From positions 1 to 34,660 of the forward strand of contig JAGUZX010000117.1 of the NCBI GenBank assembly GCA_020060545.1: a stretch of 34,660 bases of DNA, written 5' to 3'. The position numbers and the translations under genes were made by a program. Positions 8,543-16,572 of this stretch are shown piece after piece; position 1 is the first letter of the stretch; each line of letters begins with the position of its first letter. The notes beneath the pieces were generated by a model. The model saw only the letters and a program-made list of their open reading frames with translations, did not search any database and was not told where the DNA came from. This DNA is from Desulfovibrio sp. (lineage in GTDB: Bacteria > Bacillota > Dethiobacteria > DTU022).

Positions 8543-8616
8543 ACAAGGGGCGGGGTTGCTGCTTCCACTTGCCGATTACTGCCCAACCAGGCAACAACCA
8601 GTCATCCCCTTGCTTT
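8543..8616. repeat. Imperfect palindromic repeat, copy A
   Basis: ACAAGGGGCGGGGTTGCTGC (from 8543) is followed 25 bases later by the approximate reverse complement (8590-8616; GCAACAACCAG then CATCCCCTTGC). The same sequence family occurs at 23434-23491 and 25157-25235, with a half copy at 9439-9450. It separates the broken PIN-like fragment from the promoter of the molybdopterin oxidoreductase gene. Confidence 0.6.
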
Positions 8617-8639
8617 ATGGCCGGAGTGAGCGGGCAGCG

Positions 8640-8669
8640 TTGACATCCATGACAGAATATTGCTATAAT
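8640..8669 (+). promoter_or_regulatory. Consensus promoter with extended -10
   Basis: TTGACA at 8640-8645, an 18-base spacer, then TGC-TATAAT with the -10 at 8664-8669. Transcription would start near 8676, only about ten bases before the ATG at 8687. The sequence around the -10 (ATTGCTATAATTGTTCCAG) is almost identical to the promoter at 20656-20685. Confidence 0.8.
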
Positions 8670-8686
8670 TGTTCCAGGTGCTGAGG

Positions 8687-9439
8687 ATGAAAACTTTGCA
8701 GGAATTACCCGTTTTTCCTTCTCCCCGGGTTCTGAAGGCGGAAGAATGGCGCCTGGTGGTTGACGGGATGGTCCGCACCCCGCTCCGCCTGTCGATGGCG
8801 GAATTATACCGTTTTCCGGTAGTCAAGTTAGGGGCCGATTTCACCTGCGTCGAGGGGTGGCAGGTCCCTGCTTTGCGCTGGGAAGGGGTGGAGCTGAACG
8901 CTGTCCTTAAGCAGGCCGAACCTTTGCCCGAAGCCCGCTACGCTTTGCTGCATGCCGGGGAGTACCGGGTAGCCGTTCTCCCGGAGCAGGCCGGGCCGGG
9001 AGGCGGGGTTTTGGCCTACCGCCTTAACGGAATGCCCCTGGATCATCCCCACGGGGCGCCCCTGCGCTACGTTTCGGCCAGTCCCGACTGCTTCGACAGC
9101 GTCAAGTGGCTGGAGCGGATCGAGTTGACCGACAGGGAGGATCTGGCTACCGGGGCCAAGATCGCGCTTGCCCGGATCGGCCGCCTCAAAAGGCTTTCGG
9201 AGATGGAGCCGGGAGAGCAGGGGGAAATTGTCCAGGTCGAACCGGCCGATCATGACCCGGCCAACATTGAAGCCAAAGGGCTGCTTCCCGGACTGGCTAA
9301 GGGCCTGCGCCTGAAATTGGTCGCCCGCGGTCCGGGAGGGGATGTAGTCCTGGAAGCCGGCGGCACCCGGTATAATCTTCGCGGCGATGCGGCCGGGTCG
9401 GTGTGGGTGCAACCGCGAAAATCAGAGCGGAAACCGTAA
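8687..9439 (+). CDS. Sulfite oxidase-like molybdopterin protein fused to FeoA-like domain
   Basis: A 250-residue cytosolic protein. Residues 1-165 form an oxidoreductase molybdopterin-binding domain of the sulfite oxidase/YedY superfamily: EWRLVVDGMVRTPLRLSM, then the Mo-ligating Cys in ADFTCVEGWQVPALRWEG, and HGAPLRYVSASPDCFDSVKW. The C-terminal 75 residues look like a FeoA/SH3-like domain: LSEMEPGEQGEIVQVE, GLAKGLRLKLVARGPGGD, then VVLEAGGTRYNLRGDAAG and a final VWVQP strand. No signal peptide is present, unlike periplasmic YedY. An in-frame TTG at 8669 lies inside the -10 box, so the ATG at 8687 is preferred; the leader is then very short, with GAGG touching the start. The gene converges on bamI. 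The substrate is unknown. Confidence 0.82.
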   Translation: MKTLQELPVFPSPRVLKAEEWRLVVDGMVRTPLRLSMAELYRFPVVKLGADFTCVEGWQVPALRWEGVELNAVLKQAEPLPEARYALLHAGEYRVAVLPEQAGPGGGVLAYRLNGMPLDHPHGAPLRYVSASPDCFDSVKWLERIELTDREDLATGAKIALARIGRLKRLSEMEPGEQGEIVQVEPADHDPANIEAKGLLPGLAKGLRLKLVARGPGGDVVLEAGGTRYNLRGDAAGSVWVQPRKSERKP

Positions 9440-9463
9440 AGCAAGGGGAAGCCGCCGCTGCCG

Positions 9464-9488
9464 GCCGCCTTTGGCCCAACAAAGCGGC
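9464..9488. terminator. Hairpin between convergent genes
   Basis: GCCGCCTTTG (from 9464), loop GCCCAA, then CAAAGCGGC ending at 9488; nine pairs with one bulged base. It lies between the 3' ends of the molybdopterin gene and bamI and may end transcription in both directions. There is no long T-run. A half copy of the AAGCAAGGGG repeat (9439-9450) lies just left of it. Confidence 0.5.
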
Positions 9489-9503
9489 AACTCCGTCCCG
9501 CTT

Positions 9504-10085
9504 TTAAGATGTGAGCGCTTCAATATAAACATATGCCGCCTGCAGCGCCTCCGTGGGGCAAAGCGGAAAGCATTCCTTGCAGTTCCAGCATTCTTTGGAG
9601 GCTATCTCCGGGATAAAGCTGATTTCCCGGCTGGCCCCCCGGTTGACAAACCCGACGGCGTGCTTCTGCTTCACCTCGGCGCAGTACCTGACGCACAGGC
9701 CGCAATGAATGCAGAACGAGGCCTCTTTTTCAAAACGGTCTTTGTCCGCGCCGTATTTATGCGCCAAATCCTTTAAGTCCCTGGCGTCAGGAGCGTGAGA
9801 CAGCAGCAGCTGCAAGATCATCTTGCGAATGCGATCTACCTTCTCGGACCTGGTTCTCACCGCCAGGTTTTTTTCGACCGGGTAAAGGCAGGCGGCAACC
9901 AGCCTGGTGCGGCCGTTTGATTCCGCTTCGACCGTGCAGATGCGGCAAGCCCCGTAAGGATCCAGTTTCGCATGGTGGCAGAGGGTCGGGATGACAATCC
10001 CCGCACTTTGCGCCGCCTCCAAGATGGTCATGCCTGCCCTGGCTTCAACATCTCTTCCATCGATTTTTAGAAGGATCTTGCTCAT
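9504..10085 (-). CDS. bamI: BamI: NuoG-like iron-sulfur subunit of class II benzoyl-CoA reductase
   Basis: A 193-residue iron-sulfur protein resembling the N-terminal part of NuoG/HoxU. It starts with a [2Fe-2S] ferredoxin fold (ILEAAQSAGIVIPTLCHHA, then YGACRICTVE and AACLYPV) and ends with two [4Fe-4S] motifs, CIHCGLCVRYCAEV and CWNCKECFPLCPTEAL. In the Bam complex the NuoEFG-like subunits BamGHI are thought to connect NADH with the electron-bifurcating core. Its ATG overlaps the bamH stop (ATGA, 10082-10085), so it is translationally coupled. It is the last gene of the operon; a convergent gene and a hairpin follow. Assignment as BamI rests on gene order as well as domain content; in isolation it could be called a hydrogenase diaphorase small subunit. 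Confidence 0.85.
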   Translation of the reverse strand: MSKILLKIDGRDVEARAGMTILEAAQSAGIVIPTLCHHAKLDPYGACRICTVEAESNGRTRLVAACLYPVEKNLAVRTRSEKVDRIRKMILQLLLSHAPDARDLKDLAHKYGADKDRFEKEASFCIHCGLCVRYCAEVKQKHAVGFVNRGASREISFIPEIASKECWNCKECFPLCPTEALQAAYVYIEALTS

Positions 10086-12010
10086 TTTTCTTTACTCCCC
10101 CTGCTGATCGTTCTTTCTTCTTCAGGGATCGGAGGCGGCACAGGCGCGCCGGAAATTTTCCGCACCGCGCCAAAACGTGAGGGGCATACTTCAAAGCAGG
10201 TATTGCACTTGGTGCATTTTGCCTGGTCAATGACATGGATCTTGTTCTTGCCGCCTAGAATCGCCTCTGAAGGGCATTTCCTGAGGCACGCCATGCAGGC
10301 CTGGCACCTGCCCGGGTCGATATGGTACGCGATGAGCGCCTTGCAGGAAAGGGCCGGGCACCTCTTTTCCCTGATGTGCGCTTCATACTCGTCTCTGAAA
10401 TACTGCAAAGTGCTCAAGAAGGGGTTGGGGGCGGTCTGGCCCAAAGCGCAAAGCGCGGCATCGCCCGCCACCTCGGCCAGCTCCTCCAGAAGCTCGATGT
10501 CGCCCTCTTTTCCCTTGCCCAGCGTGATATTGGTGAGTATTTTGAGCATCTGCCTGATCCCCTCACGGCAAGGAACGCACTTGCCGCACGATTCGTCGGT
10601 GAGGAAGTTCAGGAAATACCTGGCCACATCAACCATGCAGGTGTCTTCATCCATGACGATCATCCCGCCTGAACCCATCATCGAACCGGCTTTGCTGAGC
10701 TCATCAAAACCGACTGCCAGGTCCAGCAACTTCTCGGGGATGCAACCGCCGGACGGCCCCCCGGTCTGCACCGCCTTGAACTTCTTGCCGCCGGGGATGC
10801 CGCCGCCGATCTTGTAGATAATGTCCCGCAGGGTGATCCCCATCGGCACCTCCACCAGGCCGGTATGGTTAATCTTGCCGACCAGCGAGAAAATCTTGGT
10901 GCCCTTGCTTTTTTCCGTGCCAAACTGGGCGAACCAGTCCGCGCCCTTGTTGATGATCGGCGGCACATTGGCCCAGGTCTCCACGTTGTTCAGCACGGTC
11001 GGTTTCTCCCAAAGACCCTTGATGTTGGAGCGGATATATTTCGGCCTGGGTTCTCCCGCCTTGCCTTCCAGGGCGGTCATCAGGGCGCTCGATTCGCCGC
11101 AGACGAAAGCGCCGGCGCCCTGGTGCACTTTAACCGTAAAATTAAAACCTGAGCCAAGGATGTTTTCCCCGAGGAAACCATACTCCTCAGCCTGCCTGAT
11201 CGCAACACCTACGTTTTCCACCGCCAGGGGATATTCCTGCCGGACATAGATATAGCCTTCCCGGGCGCCGATGGCATAGGCCCCGAGGGTCAGCCCTTCA
11301 AGCACGGAGTGGGGATTGCCCTCGAGGAGGCTCCGGTCCATGTACGCTCCGGGGTCCCCCTCGTCCGCATTGACGATCACATATTTGATGTCACCGGGGG
11401 CATTGCGGGATCCTTCCCATTTTACGCCCGCGGGGAAGCCGCCGCCGCCCCTTCCTCTTAAGTTCGATTTTTTCACTTCCTCCAATACCTGTTCGGGGGT
11501 CATCCGGGTAAGGGCTTTGGCCAATGCGCCGTAACCGCCAAGCGCCAGGTAGTCATCGATGCTCCTGGGATCAATTTTAATGTTGGAGCCGAATATCAGC
11601 CGCTGCTGGTTCTTGTAAAAGGGGATTTCAGATTCATGGACGATCTTTTCACCGGTTCCGGGGTCGGTATAAAGCAAACGCTCGATTACCTTTTTCTCCT
11701 TGATCGTCTGGGAAACGATTTCGGGGATATCCTCAGGCTGTATCTGTAAATAACAGATTTCATCCGGGTAAATAACGATAATCGGGCCCCTCTCGCAAAA
11801 ACCGTGGCAGCCGGTCTTCCTGATTTCCACCTCGCCGCCCAGGCCCTGTTTCGCAATCTCCGCTTCGATCCGCGCGGCGACCTGTTTGCTGCCACAAGCG
11901 TGGCAGGCGGACCCGGAACAGAGGGTAATCCAACGTTTTTGGGGGTCCCGCTTCGACAGGAGGCTTGCCTTGAGTTCTTCCAATTCAGCAACCGATTTTA
12001 TCCGTGCCAT
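10082..12010 (-). CDS. bamH: BamH: NuoF-like flavoprotein subunit
   Basis: A 642-residue NADH-binding flavoprotein. The order of domains is: thioredoxin-like [2Fe-2S] region (CSGSACHACG near residue 31 and GCHGFCERGP), the NuoF Rossmann and FMN core (GRGGGGFPAGVKW, NADEGDPGAYMDR, GAFVCGESSALM), a ubiquitin-like SLBB strand region, the [4Fe-4S] helix ESCGKCVPCREG, and a C-terminal 2x[4Fe-4S] ferredoxin (CQACMACLRKCP and CTKCNTCFEVCP). This is the long NuoF form found in bifurcating hydrogenases and in BamH. It should oxidise or reduce NAD(H) and pass electrons to BamG, BamI and BamE. The ATG at 12010 follows GGGAAGATT; the gap to bamG is 18 bases. Confidence 0.9.
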   Translation of the reverse strand: MARIKSVAELEELKASLLSKRDPQKRWITLCSGSACHACGSKQVAARIEAEIAKQGLGGEVEIRKTGCHGFCERGPIIVIYPDEICYLQIQPEDIPEIVSQTIKEKKVIERLLYTDPGTGEKIVHESEIPFYKNQQRLIFGSNIKIDPRSIDDYLALGGYGALAKALTRMTPEQVLEEVKKSNLRGRGGGGFPAGVKWEGSRNAPGDIKYVIVNADEGDPGAYMDRSLLEGNPHSVLEGLTLGAYAIGAREGYIYVRQEYPLAVENVGVAIRQAEEYGFLGENILGSGFNFTVKVHQGAGAFVCGESSALMTALEGKAGEPRPKYIRSNIKGLWEKPTVLNNVETWANVPPIINKGADWFAQFGTEKSKGTKIFSLVGKINHTGLVEVPMGITLRDIIYKIGGGIPGGKKFKAVQTGGPSGGCIPEKLLDLAVGFDELSKAGSMMGSGGMIVMDEDTCMVDVARYFLNFLTDESCGKCVPCREGIRQMLKILTNITLGKGKEGDIELLEELAEVAGDAALCALGQTAPNPFLSTLQYFRDEYEAHIREKRCPALSCKALIAYHIDPGRCQACMACLRKCPSEAILGGKNKIHVIDQAKCTKCNTCFEVCPSRFGAVRKISGAPVPPPIPEEERTISRGSKEK

Positions 12011-12028
12011 AATCTTCCCAATCTTCCC

Positions 12029-12523
12029 TTACTCATAATTTTTTAACACGTCCGCCGTCCCGGACGGCGACATCTTGCCGTGCGTCTTCCCGTCGACCTC
12101 CATCACCGGGCCCAAAGCACAGCAGCCGAGGCAGCCGACCGTTTCCAGGCTGAACTTCAAGTCGAGGTCGGTTTCGCCTGGTTTGATGCCGGTCAGATCC
12201 TGCACCGTATCGAGGACACGCTGCGCGCCGCGGACATGACAGGCGGTGCCCATGCAAATGTGAATTTCATGGCGCCCCTTGGGAACCAGGCTGAAGGCCT
12301 TATAAAAAGTGGCGATATGTTGGATCCGGGTTAAAGGAACCTGCAGTTTTTCGCTGACCCTCTCCAGCGCTTCCTTGGGCAGCCAGCGGTTTTCGCTCTG
12401 GATCTCCAGCAAGACTTGAATGAGCGAGCTGGCTTCGCCGTGGTGTTTGTCGATAATCTGGTCAATTCTGGCGTTATCCATGGCTTCTATGTCAACCTCC
12501 TTTGCCTGATCCACTGCCTGCAA
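12029..12523 (-). CDS. bamG: BamG: NuoE-like [2Fe-2S] subunit
   Basis: A thioredoxin-like [2Fe-2S] protein of the NuoE family. Cluster ligands are in ICMGTACHVRGA and VGCLGCCALGPVM, and the helical N-terminal region contains LLEIQSENRWLPKEAL and IATFYKAFSLVPKG, all standard for NuoE. It works with BamH as the NADH-side electron module. The start is uncertain: TTG at 12523 gives 164 residues; ATG at 12481 gives 150 residues, the more usual length, with a GGAGG 14 bases upstream. It sits 20 bases after bamF (or 62, with the later start) and 18 before bamH. Confidence 0.88.
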   Translation of the reverse strand: MQAVDQAKEVDIEAMDNARIDQIIDKHHGEASSLIQVLLEIQSENRWLPKEALERVSEKLQVPLTRIQHIATFYKAFSLVPKGRHEIHICMGTACHVRGAQRVLDTVQDLTGIKPGETDLDLKFSLETVGCLGCCALGPVMEVDGKTHGKMSPSGTADVLKNYE

Positions 12524-12543
12524 CCGGGCGAGATGGGCTCCCT

Positions 12544-13311
12544 CTACGCGAGAACGAAGCGCTTCCCGCTTTCATCGTACCTGACCAGCCCCTGCCTGGC
12601 CGAACTGCTGAGGTGCCTCGATATTTCTGACGGGGTCAGGCCTAAAATGGCGGACATTTCTCCAGTGGAAAGGGGCTTTTCCCGCAGGAGCAAGACAATC
12701 TGGCTGATCGCCAGTTTACCGGCAATTAATTCCCGAAACAGCCGCTCAAGCTCCTCACTGGAGTAGAATGCCTGGTATTCTTCGATTGTGGTGAAATGGA
12801 CCCTCAGCCTCTCACTTTCCACCAGCCTGATGTAGGGGATTAGTTTGGTAAACGCTTTCAGTTTCAGTTTGAGACCGTTTTCATCTATTCCTTCCCCTTG
12901 GCCAAGAGGCCCTAATTCCTTCACCTGCTTGATGAAATGATCAACAACTTCGGCAAAGAGGTTTCCTTCACCGGAGGACATGAATTCGATCTTCAACCTC
13001 TCCGGGTTAAGGCCCAGGTGGGCCATGATTTTCTTGAACAGGAGCACCTTGTTCAAGGCATGGTAATTGCCATGGGTAATATAGTTGCACTCATTTAAAC
13101 GGCAGCCGCCGATAAACACCCCGTCCGATCCCTTGGAGAAAGCCCTGAGTACATGTGCCAGGTCGACTCTGCCGGTGCACATGACTCTGATCAGCCTGAT
13201 TTCAGTTGTGTATTGCAGTCTGGAAACTCCAGCCAGGTCAGCAGCGCCGTACCCTCACCACTGGCAGACAAACCCGATAATTCTTGGTTTAAACTTGAGC
13301 CCTGTACTCAT
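12544..13311 (-). CDS. bamF: BamF: MvhD-like selenoprotein with C-terminal winged helix
   Basis: The reading frame opens at ATG 13311 (AAGGAGG ten bases upstream) and continues through an in-frame TGA at 13257-13255 to a stop at 12544; with the TGA read as selenocysteine it is 255 residues. The N-terminal 140 residues are MvhD/FlxD-like: GFVCQW-Sec-GYGAADLAG, RVMCTGRVD and GGCRLNECNY, where homologues have NWC at the Sec site. MvhD carries electrons between a partner enzyme and HdrA, here BamE. Residues about 190-255 (LSTGEMSAILGLTPSEISRH, then SARQGLVRYDESGKRF) are a winged-helix DNA-binding-like domain. The gap to bamE is 32 bases. Automated annotation would probably start the protein at an internal ATG (13182) and lose the Sec. 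Confidence 0.88.
13220..13257 (-). promoter_or_regulatory. bamF selenocysteine TGA and SECIS-like hairpin
   Basis: The Sec codon is TGA at 13257-13255 (codon 19). Twenty-two bases after it a hairpin CTGGA-GTT-TCCAG can form (13232-13220), with GU in the apical loop, as bacterial SECIS elements have. Distance and loop fit the general bacterial pattern; the stem is short, so the structure is inferred. Confidence 0.65.
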
Positions 13312-13343
13312 GCGTTCCCACCTCCTTCGCGTGTAATCCCATC

Positions 13344-16300
13344 TTAAACCACCGCTTGATCGCGTTCGGCGCTCTCTTCCTCCAGGAGTGCCGCGTCGAT
13401 CTGGCTCAAGATTTCGTCGTCGGTAAAGTGCTTGAGCTGGATCGCCCCCGTCGGGCACTTGGCGTTGCAGAGGCCGTCTCCCTTGCACAGAACAGGATTA
13501 ACCGCGGCCTTCCTGCCCAGCGGGGTCTCCCGGAATTCGATGGCGCCGTACTTGCAGGCGGCGATGCACGCGCCGCACGAAATGCATTTGTTTTCGTCCA
13601 CCGCGCAGATGGAGCCGGAGGCGGTGACCGTATCGCTGGAGAGAAGCGTCAGGACCCGGCCCGCCGCTCCGTAAGCCTGGCTGACCGTTTCCTTGATCAG
13701 CTTGGGATAGTGCGCGATCCCGCAAAGATAAACGCCCTCCGCGGCAAACTCAACCGGCCTCAGCTTGACGTGGGCTTCTTTGAAGAAGCCGTCCGGGTTC
13801 AAGCCCACCTTGAACAGGTTTTCCAATTCCCGGGCCCCCGCGGCAGGAATGATGGCGGCAGCCAGGGCGATGATATCGGCATCCAGCTCGAGTTTCTTGC
13901 CCAGCACATAATCGGTCGCGGTAACCTTCAAGATACTCTTGCCGCCTTCCGCAACCGCTTCCACCAGCGGCGGATCATGCGGTTCATAACGGATGAACCG
14001 GACCTCTTTTCCCGCCGCCTCCCGGTAATAATCCTCGTTATACCCGTATGTCCGGATATCGCGGAAGAGGATGTAAACATCCGTCCCGGGGTTGATCGCT
14101 TTCAGCTTCAGCGCGTTCTTGATCGACTCGCTGCAGCAGATCCGGCTGCAGTAGTTCCGGTCTTCATTGCGGCAGCCGACGCACTGGATCATCACGACGC
14201 TTGCCGCGTTCGTTACCTTTGCGTCACCTTTGGCGATCCGCTCCTCCAGGTCGAGGTGGGTCATGACGCGTTCGTCTTCCCCGTAAAGGTATTCGGCGGG
14301 CGTATAGATATCGGCGCCCACGGCGATAACGGTTGCGCCATGTTTGATTTCAAAGACCCTTCCTTCAGACCGCACCACGGTTACGAAATTGCCCACATAA
14401 CCGGCGGCATCGCTGATGGCCGCGCCGGTATAGACATGGATGAGGGGGTGCCGGTATACCTTTTTGATCAGATCGCGCAAATACGCCTGGACATCCAACC
14501 CTTCGAGAGTGTCATGAATGCGTCGCGCCGTGCCTCCCAGCTCTGTCTCCTTCTCCACCAGGTGAACCTCGTGCCCCTGCCCGGCGATGGAGAGAGCGCA
14601 GGTCATGCCGGCGATCCCTCCCCCGACCACCAGCGCCGCCTTGTTTACCGGCAGCTCAATCTCCATGAGCGGCTCCAAATGGCGGGACCGGGCCACCGAC
14701 ATCCGGATCAGATCCTTCGCCTTCCGGGTGGCTTCTTCCTTTTCCTTGGGGTGGACCCAGGAGCAATGTTCCCTGATATTGGCCATTTCGTAATAATATT
14801 GATTCAGCCCCGCCTCCCGGAGGGTATCCCTGAACAACGCTTCAAGAGTCCGGGGGGAGCAGGCGGCGACGATCACCCGGTTGAGCCCTTTTTCCTTGAT
14901 CATGTCCGTGATCTCTCCGGCACAATTGGTGGCGCATGAAAACAGCTGTTCCTGGGCGTGGACGACATTGGGCAGGGTTTTGCAGTATTCAACCGCTTCA
15001 GGGACATTGACGATCCTGCCGATATTGGCCCCGCAATGGCAGACAAAGACCCCGATCCTGGGTTCCTCCCCCGAGGCATCCCTCTCCGGCGGGTAGACCC
15101 TCTCCCTGGCCAGATCCCCTCTCCTGGCGGTGAGGAGCTCGCCGCACCGGGAGCCGGCCCCGCTGGCGGAAAAAACCGACTCGGGGATGTCGACCGGACC
15201 CTGGAAAGCCCCGCTGATGAAGATCCCCGGCCGGGAGGTCTCCACCGGATTAACCGGATCGGTTTGACAGAACCCGTGCCCGTTGAGCTCGATCTTGAAT
15301 TTATCCGCCAGGTCCTTGAAATCGGCGGGAGGGTTCAACCCGACGGACAGCACCACCATATCGAATTCCTCTTCTTTGACTCCATCGGCGGTGGTCGCGT
15401 AGCGGATCGTGACGCTCTTCGTTTCCGGGTTCTCTCTTACCACCGATACATAGCTCCTGATAAACCGCACCCCGGGAAGGCTCTCCGCCCTCTGGTAGAA
15501 GCGCTCGAAATCCTTCCCGTAGGATCGGATATCGTTATGGAAGACGGCACACTCGGCCGCGGCGTCATGGTCCTTGGTCAGGATCACCTGTTTCTGGGTA
15601 TAGGTGCAGCATACGGCGGAGCAGTAGCTGCTGCCGCCCGGTGTAACCTGCCTGGAACCGACGCATTGAATCCAGGCGATCTTGTGCGGATGTTTCAAGT
15701 CGGAAGAGCGCAGCACCTCGCCTTCGTATGGGCCGGTGGCGCATAACAGCCGTTCGTAATCCATGCTGGTTACCACGTTCGCAAACTTGCCGTAGCCATA
15801 GTCCTCCCGCAGCCGGGGGTCAAAGGGCTCAAATCCGGGAGCCAGGACGATCGCCCCCGCTTTTATCTCTACCTTCTCCGCCGTCTGATTAAAATCGATG
15901 GCGTTATTCTTGCAAACCGCTTCGCAAATCCGGCATTTTTTCTCCTTGAGGTAAAGGCAGCTTTCGTCGATATAAGTGATCAGGGGAATCGCCTGGGAGT
16001 AATAGATATGGATCGCCTTATTCTTCGAGATGGCCTGGTTAAACTGATCGGGGTATTTGACCGGGCAGTATTCCACACAGACAGTGCAGCCGGTGCATTT
16101 GTCCTCCAGAACATACCTGGGCTTTTTAGTCAGCGTGACTTTGAAATTTCCCGGTTCCCCTTCCAGGCTGTCAACTTCGGTATAGGTTAGGACCTCGATA
16201 TTGGTATGCCGGTCGACCTCGACCAGTTTGGGCGAGAGTATTCACATGGAGCAGTCGTTGGTGGGAAAGGTCTTGTCAAGCTGGGCCATATGGCCGCCGA

Positions 16301-16484
16301 TGGCCGGCCCTTTCTCCACCAGGTAAACCTTGAAACCGGCATTGGCAAGATCCAGCGAAGCCTGAATGCCGCTGATCCCGCCGCCGGCAACTAAAACATC
16401 CCCAAAATTGGCGCCGGCAAGGCTTTTTGCATGCCGCTCCTTGGCTCTTTCCATTCCTGTTACTGCCGGTACTTTAATGTTCAC
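13344..16484 (-). CDS. bamE: BamE: tandem HdrA-like flavo-selenoprotein
   Basis: The reading frame runs from GTG 16484 through an in-frame TGA at 16244-16242 to 13344; read as selenocysteine it gives 1046 residues. Module 1: FAD site [20 protein letters not shown], then [18 protein letters not shown][12 protein letters not shown] (HdrA proteins have Cys at this site), and ferredoxin motifs [12 protein letters not shown] and [12 protein letters not shown]. Module 2 is a complete Hdr[27 protein letters not shown], a second FAD site [16 protein letters not shown], and [19 protein letters not shown]. It ends in a 2x[4Fe-4S] ferredoxin ([12 protein letters not shown] and [10 protein letters not shown]). 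This is the probable flavin-based electron-bifurcation site of the Bam complex. GAGGTGA precedes the GTG start. Repeats fill the 83-base gap to bamD. Confidence 0.9.
16209..16244 (-). promoter_or_regulatory. bamE selenocysteine TGA and SECIS-like hairpin
   Basis: The Sec codon is TGA at 16244-16242 (codon 81). Fifteen bases downstream CTGGTCG (16226-16220) pairs with CGACCGG (16215-16209), closing a four-base AGGT loop. A seven-pair stem with GGU in the loop at this distance is what a bacterial SECIS needs. Confidence 0.7.
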
Positions 16485-16517
16485 TTCCGAATCACCTCAC
16501 CAATTTTATGCGCGCCC

Positions 16518-16572
16518 AGGTGTGTCCCCTTACCATGGGGACATACCTCCCCAGGAGGTGTGTCCCCTTACC
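16518..16572. repeat. GTGTGTCCCC repeat cluster between bamD and bamE
   Basis: AGGTGTGTCCCCTTACC occurs exactly at 16518-16534 and 16556-16572, with an inverted near-copy of its core (GGGGACATACCT) at 16536-16547. Direct and inverted copies can pair into alternative hairpins. The right copy overlaps the TAA stop of bamD (16568-16570), so the element begins inside the gene end. It resembles small dispersed repeats of this type in other Firmicute genomes. Confidence 0.7.

Larger units (their letters stand above)
8150..8639. other. AT-rich intergenic island
   Basis: A strongly AT-rich stretch up to about 8510 followed abruptly by GC-rich sequence. It holds the remnant PIN-type gene start and a palindromic repeat listed separately. 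The composition change runs leftward into the 5' end of the YyaL-like pseudogene, consistent with a recombined segment. No other gene is visible. Confidence 0.55.

Noticed and set aside
13356-14939. A 527-codon open frame on the plus strand
   Set aside because: It lies entirely antisense to bamE, has no ribosome binding site or family resemblance, and is a by-product of GC-rich codon use in the true gene.
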